Shown in pieces: positions 6,409 to 10,874 of a stretch of 10,874 bases of DNA. The DNA lies in the NCBI GenBank assembly GCA_012036325.1, contig JAAUPC010000094.1:1-10874 (forward strand), given 5' to 3'. Source of the stretch: Paracoccaceae bacterium. Lineage in GTDB: Bacteria; Pseudomonadota; Alphaproteobacteria; Rhodobacterales; Rhodobacteraceae. The position numbers and the translations under genes are program-made. A model generated the notes under the pieces. That model did no database searches, was not told the DNA's origin, and saw nothing but the letters and a program-made list of their open reading frames with translations. Each line of letters begins with the position of its first letter. Position 1 is the stretch's first letter.

Positions 6409-7797
6409 TCAGACGGTGTGCAGGTAAAGGTCGAAGTCCACTTCGCTGACCGTGCGCATGACGCGGGCATATTCCGCGGATTTGATGGCGGTGAAGGTGC
6501 GGTGCATGTCATCCCCCAGCGCGCCCATCAGGAAGGTGGAGGCTTTCGCCGCCGTGATCGCCTGTTTCCAGTCAGTCGGGATTGTGTTGGAGCTGTCGTC
6601 TTCATAGCCGTTGCCGGTGGTTTCCGGTCCGGGGTCGATCTTGTGCTGCAGCCCGTGGCGGATGCCCGCCAACACGGTTGCCGCCACAAGGTAGGGGTTC
6701 GCATCCACCCCCGCCGGGCGATGTTCGATCCTGCGGGCCTTGATGTCGCCCGCCGGGATGCGCAAGGCGACCGAGCGGTTGTTGACGCCCCAGGTGGGGG
6801 ACACCGGCGCGTAGGACTGGCTGGCGAAGCGACGCCAGCTGTTGGCATGGGGGGCAAAGACCAGCATGGACTCCGCCATCGTTGCTTTCAACCCGCCCAG
6901 GGCGTGCAGGATCAGCGGGTTCCACTGGCCTTCCTTAGCCTCGACAAAGACGTTCTTGCCCGCGCCGTCCAGCATCGAGACGTGGAAATGCATGCCCGAT
7001 CCGGCGTAGTTTTCATTCGGCTTGGCCATGAAGCAGGCCACCACGCCATGCGCGCGGGCCTGGGCCCGTACAATCCGCTTCAGGCGCATCAGGTCATCGG
7101 CGGCTTGCATCACATCGGTGCGGTAGTGCAGCGTCAGTTCGTACTGGCCGGGGGCATATTCGCTGATGAGCGTTTCGGCCTTGATCCCGGCCTTTTCCGC
7201 CCCGGCGTAGATGTCACTGAAAAGGGGCAGCATCCCGTGCAGGTGATCGACGGAGTAAACCTCGGTCTTGCTGGATTTGCGGCGGTCAAGCACGTCGCGG
7301 GCGGGCTGCATCTTGCCGTCGGGGCCGCGTTCGGGGTCAAGAAGGAAGAACTCCAGCTCGAACGCGCCCGAGGGGTGGAGGCCCTCCTTTGCCAGCGCGT
7401 CCACCTGCCGTTGCAGCGCGTGGCGCGGGTCGGACGACATTGGCGCGCCGTCCAGCATGTACATCGACATGAAGACTTCGCCACGCGGCGGCTGGGTGTT
7501 GTGGAGCGCCCTCAGCGTGCCGGGAATGGGCCAGGCGCGCAGATCGCCGTCGCCTTGGTCCCAGATCAGGCCCGTCGCATGCACATCCTCACCACAGATA
7601 TCAAGGCCGAGGATCGAGATCGGCAGATGGCGGCCGTTGTTGAAAAAGGACAAAAGCTCATGCCGCCGGATGATCTTTCCCCGGCCGATGCCATTTGCAT
7701 CATGCAGGATAATGTCAAACGCCTCAATTTCCGGATGGGCGGCGAGGAAGGCTTCGGCCTCGGCTGCGGTGGAACCGGAGGGGCTGGTCTGGGTCAT
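6409..7797 (-). CDS. Glutamine synthetase family protein (gamma-glutamyl-amine ligase-like)
   Basis: This 462-residue cytoplasmic enzyme of the GS fold couples ATP hydrolysis to joining glutamate with ammonia or an amine. Seen motifs are the metal ligands in AFELEF (Glu147, Glu149), EYAPGQYE (Glu213, Glu220), GSGMHFH at 266-272 (His270), the ATP/substrate arginines in NSWRRF (319-324) and NNRS (Arg341), and RRIEHRPAG with DANPY at 355-369. The adenylylation loop Tyr of true GlnA is not evident. Divergence from GlnA and pairing with a class III aminotransferase fit a PuuA, IpuC or GlnA3-like role, glutamylating a polyamine or other amine before oxidation or transamination. The ATG lies 1 nt after the aminotransferase stop (TGA-C-ATG), so the two are almost certainly co-transcribed. 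The real acceptor is unknown; methylamide synthetase is another option. Confidence 0.88.
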   Translation of the reverse strand: MTQTSPSGSTAAEAEAFLAAHPEIEAFDIILHDANGIGRGKIIRRHELLSFFNNGRHLPISILGLDICGEDVHATGLIWDQGDGDLRAWPIPGTLRALHNTQPPRGEVFMSMYMLDGAPMSSDPRHALQRQVDALAKEGLHPSGAFELEFFLLDPERGPDGKMQPARDVLDRRKSSKTEVYSVDHLHGMLPLFSDIYAGAEKAGIKAETLISEYAPGQYELTLHYRTDVMQAADDLMRLKRIVRAQARAHGVVACFMAKPNENYAGSGMHFHVSMLDGAGKNVFVEAKEGQWNPLILHALGGLKATMAESMLVFAPHANSWRRFASQSYAPVSPTWGVNNRSVALRIPAGDIKARRIEHRPAGVDANPYLVAATVLAGIRHGLQHKIDPGPETTGNGYEDDSSNTIPTDWKQAITAAKASTFLMGALGDDMHRTFTAIKSAEYARVMRTVSEVDFDLYLHTV

Positions 7798-7798
7798 G

Positions 7799-9181
7799 TC
7801 AGGCTTCTTTGAAAAGGTCGGTCAGAAGGGCGTCAAAGCTGGCGATCAGGCGGTCAACCTGAGCCCTTTTTGTCGCCGGGCTGACCAGCATCATGTTGTG
7901 AAAGGGCGCGATCAGGGTGCCACGGTTGAGAAGGCCGGTGTGGAGCGCGGCTTCCACAGCGGGCTGGTGGGCGTGGGCGGCCTCGGACCCGTTCTGCAGG
8001 GGGCCGGGGGCGCAGATGAATTCCACCCGCGCGCCGACGCGGACCACGTGCCAGGGGGCTGCGTGCCGGTCGATGACACGGGCTAGGCCGTGCGACAGGC
8101 GTTCGGCCAGCTTCTCCATATTGGCGTAGTTGGCGGGGGTCATCACTTCGCCCAGTGTGGCAACCAGGCAGGCGAATTGCATCGGGTTGGCGGAAAGGGT
8201 GGTGCCCATGCCAGAGCGGCCCGAGGGGCGGTTGGCGTTCGCCGCCTCATACCGCTGCGCGGTCTCTGCGGTCAGGCCCCAGACGGCGGTGGGCATGCCG
8301 CCTGCCACGCATTTGCCGACGACGAAGATGTCGGGCCGGAGCGAATGGACGCGGGTATAGCCGCCAAGGCCGGAGGATATCGTATGCGTCTCATCCATGA
8401 TGAGCAGCGCGCCGTATTTGCGGGACAGCTGGCGCAGGCCGTCGTGGAACCCGGATTGCGGCAGGACCATGCAGGAGTTGGTCATCACCGGCTCGGTGAG
8501 GATCGCGGCGACGTCGCCTTTGGCGAGCGCGGCCTCAACCCCGGCGAGGTCGTTGAATTCGCAGGCGACGGCGGTTTTGGTCAGGTCGTTCACCTGGCCC
8601 AGAAGGCCGGGGGAGTTGACGGTCTTGCCCTTTTCCAGGCTGACGAAAGTGTCGTCCACCGTGCCGTGGTAGCAGCCGTTGAAGACGAGAACGCGTGGCC
8701 GCCCGGTAATCGCGCGGGCGACGCGCAGGGCAAAGCGGTTGGCATCGGTGGCGGTGGTGGCGATCTGCCACTGGAAGGGGCCGAAGCGGTCGGTCAAAAG
8801 GCGCCCGGCTTTCAGCGCCATCTCGGTCGGCAGCATGTAGGTCAGCCCATGGCGGGCCTGCGCGCGGATGGCCTTGGCCACCGGCGGCGGCGAATGGCCG
8901 AACATGCTGCCGGTGTCGCCAAGGCAGAAGTCATCCAGCGTGACGCCGTCGATATCGGTGAGGCTGGCCCCCTTGGCGCTGGCGACCAAGGGCAGATGCG
9001 GCATCGGCCAGTCGGTCATCCAGTGCATCGGCACCTTGTTCAGGAAGTGGCCTGCGTCATTGGCCATGGCCTTGGCGGCTTTCGGGCGCGACCGGGCATA
9101 AACCGCAGCCTCACGCGCGGCGAAGGCGGCTAGGCGGTCCGGTCGGATACCGGCGATAAGGGCGTCAGGCATGGGCGTCAT
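7799..9181 (-). CDS. Class III (PLP-dependent) aminotransferase
   Basis: This 460-residue fold-type I enzyme is related to glutamate-1-semialdehyde aminomutase and omega-amino acid transaminases. It shows the PLP-ring Asp in MDETHT (Asp263), the Schiff-base Lys290 in VVGKCVAGGMP, and FNGCYHG at 167-173, which stacks on the cofactor. The usual phosphate-binding motif (S-G-T-E-A) is here TTATDANRFA (142-151), so this is a distinct subfamily rather than a textbook GSA mutase. A second ATG at 9172 (MPDAL) is a credible start, because the predicted promoter leaves only about 10 nt of leader for the ATG at 9181 but about 19 for the later one. The first gene of a two-gene operon with the glutamine-synthetase-like ligase, it probably moves an amino group in an amine or amino-acid catabolic route. 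The substrate is unknown. Confidence 0.87.
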   Translation of the reverse strand: MTPMPDALIAGIRPDRLAAFAAREAAVYARSRPKAAKAMANDAGHFLNKVPMHWMTDWPMPHLPLVASAKGASLTDIDGVTLDDFCLGDTGSMFGHSPPPVAKAIRAQARHGLTYMLPTEMALKAGRLLTDRFGPFQWQIATTATDANRFALRVARAITGRPRVLVFNGCYHGTVDDTFVSLEKGKTVNSPGLLGQVNDLTKTAVACEFNDLAGVEAALAKGDVAAILTEPVMTNSCMVLPQSGFHDGLRQLSRKYGALLIMDETHTISSGLGGYTRVHSLRPDIFVVGKCVAGGMPTAVWGLTAETAQRYEAANANRPSGRSGMGTTLSANPMQFACLVATLGEVMTPANYANMEKLAERLSHGLARVIDRHAAPWHVVRVGARVEFICAPGPLQNGSEAAHAHQPAVEAALHTGLLNRGTLIAPFHNMMLVSPATKRAQVDRLIASFDALLTDLFKEA

Positions 9182-9197
9182 TCCGTGGTGCTGCCCG

Positions 9198-9227
9198 TTT
9201 ATGCGTCAGAATTTGATCAAATGGCAA
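9198..9227 (-). promoter_or_regulatory. Predicted promoter with operator for the aminotransferase/ligase operon
   Basis: On the minus strand TTGCCA (9227-9222) and CATAAA (9203-9198) are spaced by 18 bp. Between them lies the perfect 12-bp palindrome ATTTGATCAAAT (9211-9222), placed where a bound repressor would block polymerase. It sits in the 126-bp gap downstream of the alpha-hydroxy-acid dehydrogenase gene, so the operon can be transcribed independently of it. The regulator is not in the window. An FNR-type site (TTGAT-N4-ATCAA) is excluded because the arms have no spacer. Confidence 0.5.
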
Positions 9228-9307
9228 GCGGCGACCGTGCCGTAGCCCTTCGGCCTCTCCTCGCGGGCGGCCAACGCGGCGTGACGACGTTGCAGGCGGG
9301 TGACGAC

Positions 9308-10471
9308 TTAGACCCAGCGGCCCTCAAAATCCTCGGGCACCAGCAGGTTATGGCGGCCCATGGCGCTGACCTCACGTTCGCCACAAAGGGCCATGGTGAT
9401 GTCCATTTCCTTGTGGATCACCTCCAGCGCCTTGGTCACGCCCGCTTCGCCCATGGCCCCCAGCCCGTGGATGTAGGCGCGGCCGATCATCGTGCCTTTC
9501 GCGCCAAGGCTGAGGGCCTTCAGCACGTCCTGGCCCGAGCGGATGCCGCTGTCCAGCCAGACCTCGGTCCGGTCGCCGATGGCTTTCACGACCAAGGGCA
9601 GCATCCGGATCGACGACAGCGCCCCGTCAAGCTGACGTCCGCCGTGGTTGGACACGATCACCGCATCGGCCCCGGCATCGGCGGCCATGCGGGCGTCATC
9701 GGCGTCCAGGACGCCCTTCAGGATGAACGTGCCCTTCCACTGGTCGCGGATGCGGGCGACCTTGCCCCAGTCGAGCATCGGGTCGAACTGTTCATTCGCC
9801 CAGGCGGTGAGGTCCGAGAGTTTCTGGACGCCCTTCACATGGCCCACGATGTTGCGGAACTGGCGGCGCGGGGTGCGGGCCATGTTCAGCGCCCAGCGGG
9901 GTTTGGTGGCGATGTTGATCAGGTTCGGGATCGTGGGTTTTGGCGGGCTGGTAAGGCCGTTCTTCAGGTCCTTGTGGCGCTGGCCCAGGATCTGCAGGTC
10001 AAGCGTCAGGACCAGCGCCGAACACTTCGCCGCGCGGGCGCGTTCGATGATGGCGTCGACGAAGTCTTCGTCCTTCATCACGTAAAGCTGGAACCAGAAC
10101 GGGTCGGGGCTGTGGGCTGCGACGTCTTCGATGGAGCAGATGCTCATGGTGGACAGGGTGAAGGGCACGCCGAACTTGGCAGCGGCGCGGGCGGCGTGAA
10201 TCTCGCCATCCGGGTGCTGCATGCCAGTGCTGCCGACCGGCGCAAGGGCCACGGGCATTGTCACCTTCTGCCCGGCCATGGTGCCAGAGAGGACCCGCCC
10301 GGTCAGATCGCGCGCCACGCGCTGGCGGAAGCGCAGCTTGGCGAAGTCCGAGGTGTTTTCGCGGAAGGTCTGCTCGGTATAGCTGCCGCTTTCGCAGTAA
10401 TCCCAGAACATCTTCGGCGTGCGCTTTTGGTGCAGACGCTTCAGATCCTCGATGCAGGTGATGACGGGCAT
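9308..10471 (-). CDS. lldD: FMN-dependent alpha-hydroxy-acid (L-lactate type) dehydrogenase
   Basis: This 387-residue flavoenzyme oxidises an L-alpha-hydroxy acid to the 2-keto acid, passing electrons to quinone (LldD) or O2 (glycolate/lactate oxidases). The catalytic signature SNHGGRQLD is at 274-282, with base His276 and substrate Arg279. Also visible are APVGSTGM at 77-84 and FQLYV (Tyr130) in the FMN site, Lys252 in LKGVLD, and DSGIRSGQD with GTMIGRAY at 307-332 for the FMN phosphate. The start at 10471 is chosen over an in-frame ATG at 10585 because GAGGGAAG stands just before it and MPVITCIEDL is the normal family start. Length fits LldD (about 390). Lactate is the default substrate; glycolate, mandelate or another hydroxy acid cannot be excluded. 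It lies upstream of the aminotransferase operon, 126 bp apart on the same strand. Confidence 0.85.
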   Translation of the reverse strand: MPVITCIEDLKRLHQKRTPKMFWDYCESGSYTEQTFRENTSDFAKLRFRQRVARDLTGRVLSGTMAGQKVTMPVALAPVGSTGMQHPDGEIHAARAAAKFGVPFTLSTMSICSIEDVAAHSPDPFWFQLYVMKDEDFVDAIIERARAAKCSALVLTLDLQILGQRHKDLKNGLTSPPKPTIPNLINIATKPRWALNMARTPRRQFRNIVGHVKGVQKLSDLTAWANEQFDPMLDWGKVARIRDQWKGTFILKGVLDADDARMAADAGADAVIVSNHGGRQLDGALSSIRMLPLVVKAIGDRTEVWLDSGIRSGQDVLKALSLGAKGTMIGRAYIHGLGAMGEAGVTKALEVIHKEMDITMALCGEREVSAMGRHNLLVPEDFEGRWV

Positions 10472-10496
10472 GGCTTCCCTCGCGGATTGGTCATCT

Positions 10497-10526
10497 TTGG
10501 TTACCAATTCAGGGCGCGGGACGCAA
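10497..10526 (-). promoter_or_regulatory. Predicted lldD promoter overlapping a TTGGTTACCAA palindrome
   Basis: On the minus strand TTGCGT (10526-10521) and TAACCA (10503-10498) are 17 bp apart. The -10 lies within the perfect inverted repeat TTGGT-T-ACCAA (10497-10507). A second TTGGT arm at 10487-10491 could pair with the same ACCAA. TGGT/ACCA half-sites are typical of FadR-branch GntR regulators such as LldR, but here the arms are 1 nt apart rather than the usual 3. The regulator itself is not in the window. Confidence 0.4.
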
Positions 10527-10539
10527 TGGTGATCAGGGA

Positions 10540-10592
10540 TTGCATTTGGTGCGATATCGTAATACATAGTACGATATCGGATCAAATGGAGG
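10540..10592 (+). promoter_or_regulatory. Promoter with twin CGATATCG operator and ribosome site for the plus-strand gene at 10598
   Basis: TTGCAT (10540-10545) and TACATA (10563-10568) are spaced by 17 bp. The -10 lies in the 8-bp spacer of a perfect 10-bp inverted repeat, CGATATCGTA (10552-10561) and TACGATATCG (10570-10579). Each arm itself contains the self-complementary octamer CGATATCG, and the two octamers are 20 bp apart, about two helical turns. Flanking TTG (10546-10548) and CAA (10583-10585) continue the symmetry. A Shine-Dalgarno TGGAGG (10587-10592) stands 5 nt before the ATG. Confidence 0.65.
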
Positions 10593-10874
10593 TTGCCATG
10601 ACTGTGTCCCGTCGAAAAACGCTTGCCCTGATCGGAGGCGGCGTCATCCTTGCAGCGACGGCCTCGCTTGGGGCCATTGCCACCCGCCAGCCGCGCACCG
10701 CGTTGTTGAAGACCACCACCACGCAGAAGGTGGCGTGGCCGATCACGATGGTCCAGAACGAGAACGGAATCTCGAGCATGTGGTAACCGCTGCGCAGCGC
10801 GATGCCGGTGATCACGCCAGGCAGCGCAATCGGCAGGATGAAGAGCAGCGACACCGCATCACGGCCGAAGAAGC
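10582..10874 (-). CDS. PotC-like polyamine ABC transporter permease fragment, broken at its 3' side (partial)
   Basis: The frame is open at the right window edge and reads FFGRDAVSLLFILPIALPGV, then a second hydrophobic stretch (PFSFWTIVIGHATFCVVVVF) and NNA. This is the inner part of a spermidine/putrescine-type permease (PotC branch), with two membrane helices. In that family the next residues lead into the EAA loop that docks the ATPase. Here, after NNAV at about 10696, the frame instead reads the antisense of the plus-strand signal-peptide gene, ending at 10582. So only about 10696-10874 is genuine permease sequence. The coupling loop and the later helices are missing, and a protein from this frame would not be functional. 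A polyamine or related amine substrate is inferred from resemblance only. Confidence 0.6.
   Translation of the reverse strand, partial: FFGRDAVSLLFILPIALPGVITGIALRSGYHMLEIPFSFWTIVIGHATFCVVVVFNNAVRGWRVAMAPSEAVAARMTPPPIRASVFRRDTVMATSI
10598..10786 (+). pseudogene. Truncated 5' end of a Tat-signal secreted protein (possible Acg-family oxidoreductase) fused to antisense DNA
   Basis: The gene starts with strong signals (TGGAGG, promoter, operator) and encodes a credible twin-arginine signal: SRRKTLAL at 4-11, a hydrophobic core to about residue 27, then ATRQPRTAL. From memory this resembles the N-terminus of Acg-family FMN-binding oxidoreductases of Rhodobacterales, but the match rests on a signal peptide and is weak. 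After about residue 35 the frame crosses into sequence that is the antisense of a permease gene, and ends at 10786 with a 62-residue product of no sense in its second half. It is either a gene cut by a rearrangement or a contig misjoin. The original gene would be several hundred codons long. Confidence 0.55.

Noticed and set aside
6418..7812. 464-codon plus-strand frame covering the whole glutamine-synthetase-like gene
   Set aside because: Striking in length but explained by codon bias. The opposite strand carries all GS motifs and a 1-nt operon junction.
8090..9133. 347-codon plus-strand frame opposite the aminotransferase
   Set aside because: Shadow frame; no domain, no ribosome site, and the minus strand has the PLP motifs.
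9211..9222. ATTTGATCAAAT as an FNR/FnrL anaerobic box
   Set aside because: FNR sites need four bases between TTGAT and ATCAA; here the arms abut.
10472..10585. N-terminal extension of lldD to the ATG at 10585
   Set aside because: The extra 38 residues cross the predicted promoter and palindromes, and the start at 10471 has a strong ribosome site and the usual family N-terminus.
9185..10597. Upstream in-frame extension of the plus-strand gene at 10598 across lldD
   Set aside because: The extension is antisense to lldD. The real start at 10598 has a good Shine-Dalgarno and begins a signal peptide.

Overview
The window looks like a piece of a high-GC alphaproteobacterial chromosome, most likely Rhodobacterales (Rhodobacter/Paracoccus/Roseobacter relatives). 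This rests on the strong G/C third-position bias, which leaves long meaningless open frames opposite almost every real gene, and on protein resemblance recalled from memory. No database search was run. It is ordinary metabolic and transport chromosome, with no phage, transposase, tRNA, rRNA or CRISPR array seen.

Left part (1-3540) is a sugar-uptake locus. A LacI-type repressor (2759-1680, minus) lies upstream of, and co-directional with, a secreted sugar ABC-transporter binding protein (1521-205, minus). The first codons of what may be the next transporter gene lie at the left edge (18-1). A small SGNH esterase (2902-3540, plus) diverges from the repressor. Two near-identical 16-bp boxes with a central CG sit at 2802-2817, over the -35 of the repressor gene, and at 1623-1638, just upstream of the binding-protein promoter. 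This supports an autoregulated repressor controlling the transporter and possibly the esterase.

Middle part (3606-6354) holds a Rieske non-heme iron oxygenase alpha subunit (plus) with no reductase beside it, and a four-helix membrane protein of unknown function (minus). These two genes meet tail to tail and share one TTAA as both stop codons. A two-domain CbiX/SirB-like chelatase homologue (plus) follows. Two tandem hairpins at 6356-6396 separate it from the next, convergent unit.

Right part (6409-10471, minus strand) contains an FMN-dependent alpha-hydroxy-acid (L-lactate type) dehydrogenase, then a class III aminotransferase and a glutamine-synthetase-family ligase separated by 1 nt. The last two are surely one operon with its own promoter, whose spacer holds a perfect 12-bp palindrome. 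The set fits catabolism of an amine or amino acid by gamma-glutamylation and transamination, but the substrate cannot be read from the sequence.

The right end (10472-10874) is the oddest part. A plus-strand gene starts at 10598 with a good Shine-Dalgarno, a Tat-like signal peptide and a promoter whose -10 lies between two CGATATCG boxes. After about 35 codons it runs into the antisense strand of a PotC-like permease gene. The breakpoint is near 10690-10702, and is either a real rearrangement or a chimeric assembly join.
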